Numbered from the stretch's first letter, positions 18,821 to 28,318 are shown. The stretch is DNA of 33,395 nt from Desulfuromonadales bacterium (GCA_014859605.1 JACUTW010000022.1:1-33395), one strand, 5' to 3'. The notes: generated by a model from the letters alone, not told the origin. Program-made: numbers and translations.

Positions 18821-20686
18821 GTGATTCTTTATGACCAACATTATGATGTGATCGTTGTCGGCGCCGGCCATGCCGGTTGTGAAGCGGCGCTGGCGGCGGC
18901 GCGCATGGGGCAGAAAACCCTGTTGTTGTCGATTAACCTCGATGCGATTGCTTTGATGTCCTGTAATCCGGCGATCGGTGGACAGGCCAAAGGCCATCTC
19001 GTCCGCGAGATCGACGCCCTCGGCGGCGAGATGGCAAAGAATATCGATGCCACCGGTATTCAGTTTCGCATCTTGAATATGCGCAAAGGCCCGGCGGTGC
19101 GGGCTTCCCGGGCCCAGGCCGACAAACAGCTTTACCGCCTGCGAATGAAAAAAGTTCTGGAAGAGACGGACAATCTCCACCTCAAGCAGATGGAGGTGGT
19201 GGCTCTGCATTGTCAAGCCGGGGAGGTGCGCGGTGTCGATACCAAGACCGGTGTCCGCTTCAGTGCCGGCACCGTCATCCTCACCACCGGAACCTTTATG
19301 CGCGGCCTGATTCATATCGGTCTGACCCATTACCCCGGCGGTCGGGCCGGCGATCTCCCTTCGATCGGCCTCTCCGACTCTCTGCGTGAACTCGGCTTCC
19401 ATGTCGGACGCCTCAAGACCGGGACCCCGGCGCGTCTTGATGGTCGAACCATCGATTTTTCCCGCCTCGAAGCGCAGTACGGCGATGTTGTTCCGCAGCC
19501 CTTTTCCTTTGCGACGAAGCGGATTGAGCAGAGCCAGGTCCCCTGTTATATCGCTTACACTAACCCGCGCAGCCATGAAATCATCCGCAGCGGCCTCGAT
19601 CGTTCCCCCCTTTATTCCGGCATTATCGAAGGGGTAGGGCCGCGTTACTGTCCGTCGATTGAGGACAAGGTGGTTCGTTTTCCGGAAAAAGAGCGGCATC
19701 AAACCTTTATCGAGCCGGAAGGGCGCGAGACCGTCGAATACTATCCTTCCGGGATGTCAACCTCTCTCCCTATCGATGTGCAGTGGGCTTTTTACCGCTC
19801 CCTCGTCGGGCTGGAACGGGTCGAGATCATGCGGCCGGCTTATGCCATCGAATATGATTTTGTCGATCCGATTCAGATCAAGCCCTCGCTGGAAACCAAG
19901 AAGATCCGCAATCTTTATCATGCCGGCCAGATCAACGGCACCTCCGGTTATGAAGAGGCGGCGGCGCAAGGGCTGATTGCCGGCATCAATGCGGCGTTGC
20001 GGGTGCAGGGACGGGAGCCGCTGATTCTCGGACGCGGCGATGCTTATATCGGGGTGATGATCGATGACCTTGTCACCCAGGGGACGCGGGAGCCGTATCG
20101 GATGTTTACTTCCCGGGCGGAGTATCGTCTTTTGTTGCGGGAAGACAATGCCGATCTGCGGCTACGGCAGTATGGCTATGAGGTCGGTTTGATTTCAGCT
20201 GAGACCTACGCGGATTTTTCCGTCAAGAAGGCAGCGATTAGTGCCGGCCTCGAACTTCTGCAGACCCGGCGTCTGGCTCCTTCGGCGTATGCGCCCGAGT
20301 TGCTCGCCGAGTATCAGCTGCAGGGCTTACAGAACGCCCCGACCCTGGATCAGTTTCTGCGGCGGCCGGAAATTAGCTGGGATGACCTGGTACGCTTTGT
20401 TCCCGAGTTAGCCCTGGGCTCCGGGGCAGTGCACGAACAGATTGAGATTCAGGTCAAGTATCAGGGTTATATCGAGCGGCAGCTCGAAGATGTGCAGCGG
20501 CTGGCGCGGATGGAGTCGGTGGCCCTCCCGGTCGATTTCGATTATCAGGCGGTTGCCAGCCTCTCTACCGAGGTGCGGGAAAAGCTGGCAACAGTGCGGC
20601 CGGTCAATCTTGGCCAGGCCGCGCGAATTCCCGGTGTCACCCCGGCGGCGATTGCCATCCTTTCCGTCCTGCTCCATAAAAGATAA
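18821..20686 (+). CDS. mnmG: tRNA uridine-5-carboxymethylaminomethyl enzyme MnmG (GidA)
   Basis: The 621-residue FAD-binding partner of MnmE. The dinucleotide-binding motif GAGHAGCEAALAAARMG appears near residue 13, followed by SCNPAIGGQAKGHLVREIDA and ALGGEMAKNIDATGIQFR, the GidA signatures; GRLKTGTPARLDGRTIDFS and the GTSGYEEAAAQGLIAGINAA motif follow. The C-terminal helical domain binding MnmE and tRNA ends AAIAILSVLLHKR. The start is a GTG at 18821 behind AGGA; the nearby ATG at 18831 is out of frame. It is preceded by parS and followed by rsmG, a standard order. Confidence 0.97.
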   Translation: MILYDQHYDVIVVGAGHAGCEAALAAARMGQKTLLLSINLDAIALMSCNPAIGGQAKGHLVREIDALGGEMAKNIDATGIQFRILNMRKGPAVRASRAQADKQLYRLRMKKVLEETDNLHLKQMEVVALHCQAGEVRGVDTKTGVRFSAGTVILTTGTFMRGLIHIGLTHYPGGRAGDLPSIGLSDSLRELGFHVGRLKTGTPARLDGRTIDFSRLEAQYGDVVPQPFSFATKRIEQSQVPCYIAYTNPRSHEIIRSGLDRSPLYSGIIEGVGPRYCPSIEDKVVRFPEKERHQTFIEPEGRETVEYYPSGMSTSLPIDVQWAFYRSLVGLERVEIMRPAYAIEYDFVDPIQIKPSLETKKIRNLYHAGQINGTSGYEEAAAQGLIAGINAALRVQGREPLILGRGDAYIGVMIDDLVTQGTREPYRMFTSRAEYRLLLREDNADLRLRQYGYEVGLISAETYADFSVKKAAISAGLELLQTRRLAPSAYAPELLAEYQLQGLQNAPTLDQFLRRPEISWDDLVRFVPELALGSGAVHEQIEIQVKYQGYIERQLEDVQRLARMESVALPVDFDYQAVASLSTEVREKLATVRPVNLGQAARIPGVTPAAIAILSVLLHKR

Positions 20687-20710
20687 AATTCACCCCTTTT
20701 TCGGGGTAGG

Positions 20711-20744
20711 CTGACCCCTTCACCGCCCTGAAAAAGGGGCTCAG
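20711..20744 (+). terminator. Weak hairpin after mnmG
   Basis: CTGACCCCTT and AAGGGGCTCAG form a stem with one bulged base around a 13-base loop, 24 bases after the mnmG stop. A smaller hairpin ACCCCTTTTTCGGGGT precedes it. No T-run follows, so it may attenuate or stabilise rather than terminate. Confidence 0.35.
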
Positions 20745-20815
20745 AATCGAAATTTGGAAGCCTTGATTTTTGTCTTTAAATATCAGGTAGTTGCAAGGCA
20801 GGAAAGACGGACACT

Positions 20816-21466
20816 ATGATGACATTGCAAGCGGCCTTGGCCGAACTGGCCGTGACGATCGACCGCACCCAGGAAGAGCGCCTGCTCTTCTTTCTCGACG
20901 AACTGTTGCGCTGGAATCAAAGTATCAACCTGACTGCCATCACCGCTCGGCAAGAAGCCCTGGTCAAACATCTCGTCGATTCCTTGACCTTGCTCCCTTA
21001 TTTGCGTGGCGATGAAACTCTCCTGGATATGGGGTCGGGCGGGGGGCTGCCCGGATTGCCATTGAAGATCGTCCTGCCGGGGCTGAAGCTGACCAGTGTC
21101 GATGCCGTGGCCAAAAAAATCTCCTTTCAGAAACATATCATCCGCGCTCTTGCTTTGAGCGGAGCTGTGGCTCGGCATGGCCGTCTCGAAGAATTGGGGA
21201 AGGAAGCCTCCCTGTCCGGCCACTTTGATCTGGTGGTGGCGCGGGCCTTTGCCTCGCTCCCGGATTGCCTGCGCCTCGCCCGGCCTTTTTTGCACAATGG
21301 GGGCAGATTGATTGCCATGAAAGGGCCGGAAGGAGAAAAGGAGCTGATGTCCGCGGAAAAGGAGATCGCAACCGCCGGTTTTTCTCTACAAAAGCTGGAT
21401 CGACTTAATCTGCCCGCCGGCAACGGCGAACGGACACTGATCTGCTTGAAACTTCTGTCGCGTTAG
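20816..21466 (+). CDS. rsmG: 16S rRNA (guanine-527-N7)-methyltransferase RsmG (GidB)
   Basis: The 216-residue enzyme uses S-adenosylmethionine to methylate G527 of 16S rRNA in the small-subunit decoding region. RWNQSINLTAITARQEALVK and DSLTLLPYL start the protein in the standard way, the SAM-binding loop LLDMGSGGGLPGLPLKI follows near residue 67, and LVVARAFASLPD is the usual fourth motif. Length is right for the family. It sits between mnmG and parA, its conserved position. A second ATG directly after the first is an equal alternative start. Confidence 0.96.
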   Translation: MMTLQAALAELAVTIDRTQEERLLFFLDELLRWNQSINLTAITARQEALVKHLVDSLTLLPYLRGDETLLDMGSGGGLPGLPLKIVLPGLKLTSVDAVAKKISFQKHIIRALALSGAVARHGRLEELGKEASLSGHFDLVVARAFASLPDCLRLARPFLHNGGRLIAMKGPEGEKELMSAEKEIATAGFSLQKLDRLNLPAGNGERTLICLKLLSR

Positions 21467-21542
21467 CCTCTTTTCCCTTAACGATAGAACGGGTTTATGT
21501 TAACGTACACCCCCGCATCTGTAATCTCTGACTGAGGCAAAT

Positions 21543-22313
21543 ATGGCCAAGACCATTGTCGTTGCAAACCAGAAGGGGGGCGTCGGTAAGACCACCACCG
21601 CCGTTAACCTTGCTGCCTCTCTGGCTGTTGCCGAGAAGAAGACCCTGTTGGTCGATATGGATCCGCAAGCCAATGCCTGCAGTGGTCTGGGGGTTGAGAA
21701 GGGGGGACAGGTTCGCACCATCTACCACGCCCTGATCGGCGAGGCGACGGCGCGGGATATTGTCGTGCGCACCAGCTTGCAGCTGCTTGACGTCCTTCCG
21801 GCCAATACCGATCTGGTCGGTGCTGAAATTGAACTGGTCACCGCCCTGGCGCGGGAGCAGAAACTCAAGAGCGCTCTGGCCGAAATCAAGAATGATTACG
21901 AGTACATCATCATCGATTGTCCGCCCTCGCTGGGGCTGCTGACGGTCAATGCCCTGACCGCGGCCGATGCAGTCCTGATCCCTCTGCAGTGTGAGTTTTA
22001 TGCCATGGAGGGGATGAGCCAGCTGATGACGACGATTCAGCTCATCCAGCGAGAAATTAATCCGAAGCTCGAACTCCTTGGCATCCTCTTGACCATGTAT
22101 GATGCGCGCAATAACCTGTCGCGGCAGGTGAGCGATGAAGTGCGTAAACACTTTACCACTCAGGTCTTTACGACGGTCGTTCCCCGCAATGTCCGTCTGT
22201 CCGAAGCGCCGAGTCACGGCTTGCCGGTGCTCCTTTACGATATCGCTTCCCGGGGAGCGGCGGCTTATCTGGAACTGGCAAAAGAGATCATCAAAGGTGA
22301 TAAGAAGAAATGA
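21543..22313 (+). CDS. parA: Chromosome-partitioning ATPase ParA (Soj)
   Basis: A 256-residue deviant-Walker ATPase that moves the ParB-parS complex along the nucleoid. IVVANQKGGVGKTTTAVNLA carries the KGGVGKT motif with the signature lysine (residue 11), DMDPQANA is the A' motif, and IIIDCPPSLGLLTVNAL is Walker B. No N-terminal DNA-binding domain is present, so this is the short chromosomal form, unlike plasmid ParA proteins with an extension. It shares four bases (ATGA) with parB. Confidence 0.96.
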   Translation: MAKTIVVANQKGGVGKTTTAVNLAASLAVAEKKTLLVDMDPQANACSGLGVEKGGQVRTIYHALIGEATARDIVVRTSLQLLDVLPANTDLVGAEIELVTALAREQKLKSALAEIKNDYEYIIIDCPPSLGLLTVNALTAADAVLIPLQCEFYAMEGMSQLMTTIQLIQREINPKLELLGILLTMYDARNNLSRQVSDEVRKHFTTQVFTTVVPRNVRLSEAPSHGLPVLLYDIASRGAAAYLELAKEIIKGDKKK

Positions 22314-23167
22314 TAAAAAAGACCGGGCTCGGCAAAGGGATGGGAGCGTTGCTCCATACGACGATTCAGGAGGATGGGCGCAAATACTTCTCCTGTCCGA
22401 TCGAAGAGATCAAGCCGAATCATAAGCAGCCGCGCAAGAGCTTCCCCGATGCCAAGATCGAGGAGCTCGCCGCCTCGATACGGGAAAAAGGGATTATTCA
22501 ACCCCTGGTCGTGCGTCGGGTTGACGACTATTATCAGATTATCGCCGGCGAACGGCGCTGGCGGGCGTCGCAGCGCGCCGGGCTTTTGGAAGTTCCGGTC
22601 GTCATCAAAGATGTCAGCGAAGATTTCGCGCTGGAGATGGCGCTGATCGAGAATATTCAGCGCGAGGATCTCAATCCGATTGAAGAGGCGGATGCCTACC
22701 GTAACCTGCTGGAAACCTTCGACCTTTCTCAGGAAGAAGTCGCCAAACGGGTCGGCAAGGAGCGCTCGACCGTCGCCAATGCGCTGCGCCTGCTCCGTCT
22801 GCCGGAGAAGGTCCGCAATCTGGTTATTGAGTCGAAGCTCTCGATGGGGCAGGCCCGCGCTCTCCTCTCTCTGGACGATGACGCGCAAATTTCCGCTGCG
22901 GCTCAGGATGTGATGCATAAGAACATGACGGTGCGTGAGACCGAAACCCTGGTCAAACGCTTGAAGAGTGGGGCTGTTCCGGCGGTTCGCAGTCAGAAGG
23001 CGGCGGAAAAGGATCCCGATCTCCTTCATCTTGCCAGCGAGCTGAAGCGCTCTCTCGGTACCCAGGTCAAGATCCTTCCGAAGGGGAGGGGAGGGAAGAT
23101 CGAGATTGCTTACTACTCGGCCGCGGATCTCGATCGCCTGGTTGAACTCCTTGGCATCAATTCCTGA
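22310..23167 (+). CDS. parB: Chromosome-partitioning protein ParB (Spo0J)
   Basis: The 285-residue protein binds parS, loads as a CTP-dependent clamp and spreads on flanking DNA. The N-terminal KKTGLGKGMGALL box contacts ParA; the ParB/Srx domain has KPNHKQPRKSFPDAKIEELA, the CTP motif GERRWRA (80-86) and ENIQREDLNP. The HTH follows (DLSQEEVAKRVGKERSTVAN), and the C-terminal dimerisation domain ends with RLVELLGINS. It starts inside the parA stop and its target site lies at 18751-18766. Length is typical. Confidence 0.96.
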   Translation: MIKKTGLGKGMGALLHTTIQEDGRKYFSCPIEEIKPNHKQPRKSFPDAKIEELAASIREKGIIQPLVVRRVDDYYQIIAGERRWRASQRAGLLEVPVVIKDVSEDFALEMALIENIQREDLNPIEEADAYRNLLETFDLSQEEVAKRVGKERSTVANALRLLRLPEKVRNLVIESKLSMGQARALLSLDDDAQISAAAQDVMHKNMTVRETETLVKRLKSGAVPAVRSQKAAEKDPDLLHLASELKRSLGTQVKILPKGRGGKIEIAYYSAADLDRLVELLGINS

Positions 23168-23203
23168 AACTTTTAGCAGGTAAATCCCATGAAGGAGAAA
23201 ATT

Positions 23204-23620
23204 ATGTTTGGACGTAAAGAAGCGAATGGCAAGCAGCGCAACAGTGCTCTGGAAAAAGGGGAGATCAAGGCTTTCCTCGGCCCCGGCAGTCACTTCGAAG
23301 GGAAGATGGCCTTCGATGAAATCGTCCGGCTCGATGGCGCATTCCGGGGCGAAATCACTTCCCGCGATACCTTGATTGTCGGGGAGACGGCCGATATTCA
23401 GGCGCAAGTCCTTGTCGGAACGCTGATTGTCAGCGGTAAGATTCGTGGCAATATCAAGGCGGTCAGCCGCGTTGAAATGCGCGCTCCCGCTCAGATCGAC
23501 GGCGATGTCGAAACTCCGAGTCTGATTGTTGAAGAGGGCGTGATCTGGAACGGTCAACTCATCATGAAGCAAGGGGAAAAATCGAAAAAGAACGAAGCGG
23601 GCGTCCTTCCGACCCCTTAA
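23204..23620 (+). CDS. Bactofilin (polymer-forming cytoskeletal protein)
   Basis: The product is a single bactofilin (DUF583) domain: a right-handed beta-helix of short repeats such as GSHFEGKMAFDEIVRLDGAF, RGEITSRDTLIVGE, VLVGTLIVSGKIRGNIKAVS and RVEMRAPAQIDGDVETPSL, flanked by short disordered tails. These polymers scaffold cell shape, envelope proteins or, in Myxococcus, the ParABS system. The start is probably the ATG at 23204 (138 residues), behind AAGGAG; the track's ATG at 23189 overlaps that ribosome site. It follows parB by 36 bases and precedes a strong terminator, so it is likely co-expressed with parAB. Confidence 0.92.
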   Translation: MFGRKEANGKQRNSALEKGEIKAFLGPGSHFEGKMAFDEIVRLDGAFRGEITSRDTLIVGETADIQAQVLVGTLIVSGKIRGNIKAVSRVEMRAPAQIDGDVETPSLIVEEGVIWNGQLIMKQGEKSKKNEAGVLPTP

Positions 23621-23642
23621 AGCAAATAAGTTTCGCAGATCA

Positions 23643-23685
23643 CCGGCCCCTGCTCCCCTCCTCAGGGGGCAGGGGCCGGCTTTTT
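23643..23685 (+). terminator. Rho-independent terminator after the bactofilin gene
   Basis: A GC-rich hairpin CCGGCCCCTG...CAGGGGCCGG with an inner CCCC/GGGG pairing is followed by CTTTTT. It closes the parA-parB-bactofilin series. Confidence 0.9.
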
Positions 23686-23810
23686 CTCCTCACCGGTAAA
23701 ATATAACGCCCCGCCCCCTTTGATTAAATCCCTCTTGCCAAGTCGTATAAAACCGTAGATGATAAAAAAACTGTAACCCACTTATTATTTATCCCTACAA
23801 GGAGAGAGCT

Positions 23811-25052
23811 ATGTATTCCATGGACAATGTCGGGCGCAATACGATTGCAATGGTTCTGGCAGGCGGGAAGGGGGAGAGGCTCAGTCCGCTGACCAACCGG
23901 CGTGCCAAGCCGAGCGTGGCGTTTGGCGGTAAATACAAGATTATCGACTTTGTCCTTTCCAACCTCTTTAATTCCGGGCTGAAAAAGGTTTATATCCTCA
24001 CTCAGTATCGCGCTTATTCTTTGAATAAGCATATTCGCGAGTCCTGGGGAAAATGGACCGGTCTCGGGGAATTTTATGTTGCCATCTCGCCGGAGACGAG
24101 CAGTGAAAGTGAAGAATGGTTTCGGGGGACGGCCGACGCCATCCTCCAGTATCTGCGCTTTGTCGAATCTTCCGACGCCGATTATGTGGCAATTTTCGGC
24201 GGCGATCACATTTACAAGATGGATATCGCCCAAATGATCCATTTTCACCGGATGAATCGGGCGGATTTGACCATCGCTGCCCTGGAAGTCCCGGTCGAGG
24301 ATGCGGATCGTTTTGGTATTTTATCGGTCGATGACGATGCCAGAGTCGAGGCTTTTAACGAAAAACCGGCGAATCCAGAGCCGATTCCCGGCCGGGAGAC
24401 CTGCTTTGCCTCGATGGGGAATTATATTTTTTCGACTAAAAAGCTGATAGAGGTCCTGCTCGAAGGGAAGAAAAAGTATCAAGATCTCGACTTTGGCAAG
24501 CATGTCATTCCGATGATGCTGGAAGGGGGCGATCGCATCTATACCTATAATCTCAACGATAATGTCATCCCCGGCATGAAGGCGGAAGAGCGCGGTTACT
24601 GGAAGGATGTCGGGACGATCGATTCCTACTACGAAGCGAATATGGATCTGATCAATGTCTCGCCGCAGCTCAATCTCTACAACTACAAATGGCCGATTTT
24701 GACCAACCAGGGGAATTATCCGCCGGCCAAGACGGTCTTCGATGAAGGGGATCGCCGCGGCGTCAATATCGATTCTTATGTCTGTGCCGGCTGTATTACC
24801 AGCGGCAGCACGGTGCGGCGCTCCATCATCGGCCCCCTCTGCAAGGTGAACAGTTACAGCCTGGTGGAAGATTCCATCCTCTTTGAGAATGTCACGATCG
24901 GCCGGCATGTCCGGATCAAGAAGGCGATTATCGATAAGGGGGTGACGATTCCCGACAACAGCGCTATCGGTTATGACCTGGAAGCCGACAAAAGCCGCGG
25001 TTATACGGTAACCGAGTCCGGAATCGTTGTCGTCGCGCGCCGCGATCGCTGA
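23811..25052 (+). CDS. glgC: Glucose-1-phosphate adenylyltransferase (ADP-glucose pyrophosphorylase)
   Basis: The 413-residue enzyme makes ADP-glucose from ATP and glucose-1-phosphate, the controlled first step of glycogen synthesis. The N-terminal nucleotidyltransferase domain has VLAGGKGERLSPLTNRRAKP, FGGKYKIIDFVLSN, GTADAILQ, FGGDHIYKMD and MGNYIF. The C-terminal left-handed beta-helix has hexapeptide repeats (CVGCITSGSTV-like stretch, IDKGVTIPDNSAIG). It starts behind AAGGAG. No other glycogen gene is visible; a promoter is likely in the 125-base gap after the terminator. Length and motifs are intact. Confidence 0.95.
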   Translation: MYSMDNVGRNTIAMVLAGGKGERLSPLTNRRAKPSVAFGGKYKIIDFVLSNLFNSGLKKVYILTQYRAYSLNKHIRESWGKWTGLGEFYVAISPETSSESEEWFRGTADAILQYLRFVESSDADYVAIFGGDHIYKMDIAQMIHFHRMNRADLTIAALEVPVEDADRFGILSVDDDARVEAFNEKPANPEPIPGRETCFASMGNYIFSTKKLIEVLLEGKKKYQDLDFGKHVIPMMLEGGDRIYTYNLNDNVIPGMKAEERGYWKDVGTIDSYYEANMDLINVSPQLNLYNYKWPILTNQGNYPPAKTVFDEGDRRGVNIDSYVCAGCITSGSTVRRSIIGPLCKVNSYSLVEDSILFENVTIGRHVRIKKAIIDKGVTIPDNSAIGYDLEADKSRGYTVTESGIVVVARRDR

Positions 25053-25106
25053 TATTTCTCCTCCGCCGCTGACCAAACCGGTTAGAAGAAAAGAGCCCGT
25101 TGTTTA

Positions 25107-27092
25107 ATGGAATTTCAAGCCCTGAAAGATTTGGAGATCCTCTTTGGCCTCGCCCTGGTCACGGTCGTTCTCTTCCGTAAACTGATGATCCCGTCGATTA
25201 TCGGTTTTCTTGCCACCGGCATCCTGGCCGGTCCCTATGCCCTGCGCCTGATTGAATCGACCCATGATGTCGAGCAGATGGCGGAGATCGGCGTTGTTCT
25301 CCTCCTCTTTACCATCGGCATCGAGTTCTCGCTGACCGAATTAATGCGCATTCGCCATCTCGTTTTCTGGGGGGGAGGAGCACAGGTCGTCCTCACTATT
25401 CTCCTCGTCGCTGCCGGCGGCATGCTCTTGTCGCTCCCTTTCAATCAAGCCCTCTTCTTCGGGTTTCTCCTCGCCCTTTCCAGTACCGCCATCCTGATGA
25501 AGCTGCTGATGGATGCTGGTGAGATCGATTCGCCGCATGGCAAGTCGGCCTTGGGGATCCTGATCTTTCAGGATCTGTGTGTGGTGCCGTTGATGCTGCT
25601 CGTCCCCTTTCTCGCCGGTCAGGGCGGCGGGGCGACTGACATTCTGCTGATGCTGTTGCGCGCCGGCGTCGTCGTGCTGGTGGCACACTTCGGGGCGCGT
25701 TATGCGGTCCCCTGGATCTTCAACCAGGTGGTCAAGGCGCGCAGCCGCGAACTCTTTATCCTCACCGTCATCTTTGTCGGTTTTGGTACCGCCTGGCTCA
25801 CCTCTCTGGCCGGTCTTTCGCTGGCGCTCGGGGCGTTTATCGCCGGTCTGGCGATCTCGGAATCGGAATACAGTCATCAAGCGCTCGGGGATATCATCCC
25901 TTTTCGTGATGCCTTCATGAGCCTCTTCTTCATCTCGGTCGGCATGCTCCTCGATCTGCGGATCTTCATTGAAAAACCGCTGATGATCATCGTTCTGGTT
26001 CTGGCGATCATCCTGATCAAGGGGGTGGTCGCCAGCGGCGCCATCCTCCTCCTCGGCATCCCGGCTCGGATTGCCATCGTTGCCGGCTTGTCCCTGGCCC
26101 AGGTCGGCGAGTTCTCCTTTGTCCTGTCTCAGGCCGGGGTGAAGAGCGGCCTCCTCCCGGACAACCTTTACCAGATCTTTCTCGCCGCCTCCGTGGCAAC
26201 CATGGCTTTAACCCCGGTTGCCCTCAAATACGGCCCGGCCGTGGCATTGCGAATCATCCGTTTCCTGCCCCGCAACCTGGTGCGGGGGAAGGGGGGGCTG
26301 ATGCAGAGCGGACACAAGATTCGCATGGCGGATCATGTGGTGATTGTCGGTTTCGGCCTGAATGGCAAGAATCTCGCCAAGGTCCTGAAGGCCTACAGCA
26401 TCCCTTATGCGGTGATCGAAGCCAACCCCTACACCATTGCCACCGAACGCAAGCGCGGTTCGCACATCGTCTTTGGCGATGCGACCAGCCCCGAGGTTCT
26501 GGAGCATGTACAGATCGTCAAAGCCCGGATCCTGGTCATTGCCATTTCCGACGCTGCCGCTAGTCGCCGCGTTGCTGCTTTGGCGCGCAAACTCCATCCC
26601 GGCCTGCATATCGTCGTTCGCACCCGCTATCTGGCCGAGATGGAGCCGTTGTACGAGATCGGCGCCAACGATGTCATTCCGGAAGAATTCGAAACCTCCA
26701 TCGAGATCTTTACCCGGGTGCTGAAGCGCTATCTGATTCCGCACAGCCAGATTGAGGAGTGTGTGGCGACAGTACGCCAGGATTCCTATGAAATGTTCCG
26801 GACTTTGAGCAAAAGCAACAGTCCGGCCGCGGAGATCAGCGGTTTTTTGAGCGGCGCCGAGATCGGTACCTTCACCGTTGCTTCGGGGTCGATTCTGGCC
26901 GGCGAGAGTCTCGGCGCCGGGACCCTGCGGAATCGCTCCGGGGCAACCTTGCTGGCGATCCGCCGCGGCACCGAAGTCATCCCCAACCCTGATCCGGTCT
27001 GGGAATTGCGGGAAGAGGATGTGGTGCTGCTGATCGGCACGCCGCCACAGTTGGCCATGGCCGGGAAGCTCTTTTTACCGGCGACAAGTTGA
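25107..27092 (+). CDS. CPA2/Kef-type monovalent cation:proton antiporter with TrkA domains
   Basis: The 661-residue membrane protein begins with about 12 transmembrane helices (residues about 10-385) of the Na+/H+ exchanger fold, including LPGLLAGLA-type helix ends and GLSLALGAFIAGLAISESEY, the CPA2 family's GAFxAGxxLSE motif. From about residue 405 a TrkA-N (RCK) NAD-binding domain follows (MADHVVIVGFGLNGKNLAKV), then a TrkA-C domain in the last 90 residues (GTFTVASGSILAGESLG). This is the KefB/KefC-like layout of a potassium:proton antiporter gated by nucleotide or redox state. The ion and gating ligand cannot be fixed from sequence. The ribosome site is weak. A bidirectional terminator follows. 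Confidence 0.9.
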   Translation: MEFQALKDLEILFGLALVTVVLFRKLMIPSIIGFLATGILAGPYALRLIESTHDVEQMAEIGVVLLLFTIGIEFSLTELMRIRHLVFWGGGAQVVLTILLVAAGGMLLSLPFNQALFFGFLLALSSTAILMKLLMDAGEIDSPHGKSALGILIFQDLCVVPLMLLVPFLAGQGGGATDILLMLLRAGVVVLVAHFGARYAVPWIFNQVVKARSRELFILTVIFVGFGTAWLTSLAGLSLALGAFIAGLAISESEYSHQALGDIIPFRDAFMSLFFISVGMLLDLRIFIEKPLMIIVLVLAIILIKGVVASGAILLLGIPARIAIVAGLSLAQVGEFSFVLSQAGVKSGLLPDNLYQIFLAASVATMALTPVALKYGPAVALRIIRFLPRNLVRGKGGLMQSGHKIRMADHVVIVGFGLNGKNLAKVLKAYSIPYAVIEANPYTIATERKRGSHIVFGDATSPEVLEHVQIVKARILVIAISDAAASRRVAALARKLHPGLHIVVRTRYLAEMEPLYEIGANDVIPEEFETSIEIFTRVLKRYLIPHSQIEECVATVRQDSYEMFRTLSKSNSPAAEISGFLSGAEIGTFTVASGSILAGESLGAGTLRNRSGATLLAIRRGTEVIPNPDPVWELREEDVVLLIGTPPQLAMAGKLFLPATS

Positions 27093-27097
27093 GCAGA

Positions 27098-27141
27098 AAA
27101 GAAAGCGGCCGGCCCCCATCAGGGAGCCGGCCGCTTTCTTT
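27098..27141. terminator. Bidirectional terminator between the antiporter gene and hemB
   Basis: A perfect 16-bp stem (AAAGAAAGCGGCCGGC and its complement) with a 12-base loop. A-runs and T-runs flank both sides, so it can end transcripts of the converging plus-strand antiporter gene and minus-strand hemB. Confidence 0.92.
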
Positions 27142-27160
27142 GTGACGATGGAGCAATGCC

Positions 27161-28138
27161 TCAGGCGCCTTTAAGAACCCGGGCCGCATCTTTGGCGTGG
27201 TAGGTAATGATCAGATCGGCGCCGGCGCGTTTCATGCCGAGCAGGGTCTCCAGCATTACCCGCTCTTCATCGATCCAGCCCTGGGCGGCAGCGGCTTTGA
27301 TCATCGAATATTCACCAGAGACGTTATAGGCGACCAGTGGCAGATCGAAGCGCTCCTTGATATCACGGAGGATATCGAGGTAGGCGAGGGCGGGTTTGAC
27401 CATGAGGAAGTCAGCGCACTCGGCAACATCGAGAGCCGCTTCGCGGAAGGCTTCGCGGCGGTTGGCCGGATCCATCTGGTAAGAACGGCGGTCACCGAAT
27501 TGCGGCGTCGATTCGGCGGCGTCACGGAAGGGGCCGTAATAGGCGCTGGCGTATTTGACCGCGTAGCTCATGATCGGGATCTGTGAAAAACCGTTGCTGT
27601 CGAGGATGGCACGGATGGCCGCGACGCGCCCATCCATCATATCCGAGGGGGCGACGATGTCGGCGCCGGCCTGAGCGTGGGACAAAGCTTCCTTGGCAAG
27701 GAGATCGAGGGTGCTGTCATTATCGACATCGCCGTCAACAATCACACCGCAGTGGCCGTGGTCGGTATATTCGCAGAGGCAGACGTCGGTAATCACCAGC
27801 AGCTTCGGCACCGTCTTCTTGATAGCCCGGATCGTTTCCTGGATAATGCCGTGCGTACTGTAGGCGTCGGAGCCGACGGCATCCTTGACCTTGGGGATGC
27901 CGAAGAGGATGACGGCGGGAATTCCCAGATCATAGACTTCCTGCGCTTCGGCGACGATGTGTTCGATCGATTGCTGGTAGATGCCGGGCATCGACACAAT
28001 CTCTTTCTTGATCCCGGTGCCGTAGGCGGAGAACATCGGGTAGATGAGATCTTCGGGACGCAAAAAAGTTTCCCGCACCATGCGGCGCAGCGTATCATTG
28101 CGCCGCAGACGGCGGGCACGGTATTCGGGGAAGTACAT
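27161..28138 (-). CDS. hemB: Porphobilinogen synthase (delta-aminolevulinate dehydratase)
   Basis: The 325-residue cytoplasmic enzyme joins two 5-aminolevulinate molecules into porphobilinogen, the first common pyrrole of heme, siroheme and cobalamin synthesis. The zinc-type motif [14 protein letters not shown] has Cys120, Cys122 and Cys130, and the catalytic Schiff-base lysines lie in YAVKYAS (Lys195) and FLMVKPAL (Lys248). It starts behind AGGAGG. It is a single-gene transcript with its own promoter candidate and a shared terminator. Heme demand is high in cytochrome-rich Desulfuromonadia, which fits, but that is context only. Confidence 0.98.
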   Translation of the reverse strand: MYFPEYRARRLRRNDTLRRMVRETFLRPEDLIYPMFSAYGTGIKKEIVSMPGIYQQSIEHIVAEAQEVYDLGIPAVILFGIPKVKDAVGSDAYSTHGIIQETIRAIKKTVPKLLVITDVCLCEYTDHGHCGVIVDGDVDNDSTLDLLAKEALSHAQAGADIVAPSDMMDGRVAAIRAILDSNGFSQIPIMSYAVKYASAYYGPFRDAAESTPQFGDRRSYQMDPANRREAFREAALDVAECADFLMVKPALAYLDILRDIKERFDLPLVAYNVSGEYSMIKAAAAQGWIDEERVMLETLLGMKRAGADLIITYHAKDAARVLKGA

Positions 28139-28175
28139 AAAAGCCTCCTGGACAGGGAAAGTATGGCGCCGGGCG

Positions 28176-28204
28176 ATTTTAACCGGATCAGCCCCCTAAC
28201 GCAA
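28176..28204 (-). promoter_or_regulatory. Candidate sigma-70 promoter of hemB
   Basis: On the minus strand TTGCGT (28199-28204) and TAAAAT (28176-28181) are separated by 17 bases, 38 bases before the hemB ATG. Confidence 0.5.
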
Positions 28205-28312
28205 AAAAATTTTCACGCAACGAAGACGGCCGATCCGGAAAGAGTGGGAGCCGCTGTCCGTCGCCCTTATCGGTGAGTGATTTAATCTTCTTTATTTTGC
28301 TAAATCAGGGTG

Positions 28313-28318
28313 TATAAT
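28313..28318 (+). promoter_or_regulatory. Candidate -10 box upstream of the ferritin-like gene
   Basis: A perfect TATAAT lies 47 bases before the ATG at 28366, in an AT-rich stretch; no clear -35 is visible (CTTTAT at 28290-28295). Downstream, TTGTCATGTTGGCGACAA (28321-28338) is an imperfect inverted repeat in the leader that could be a repressor operator. Confidence 0.4.

Noticed and set aside
22265-23572. Minus-strand ORF (435 aa) opposite parB and the bactofilin gene
   Set aside because: Shadow of two well-supported plus-strand genes.
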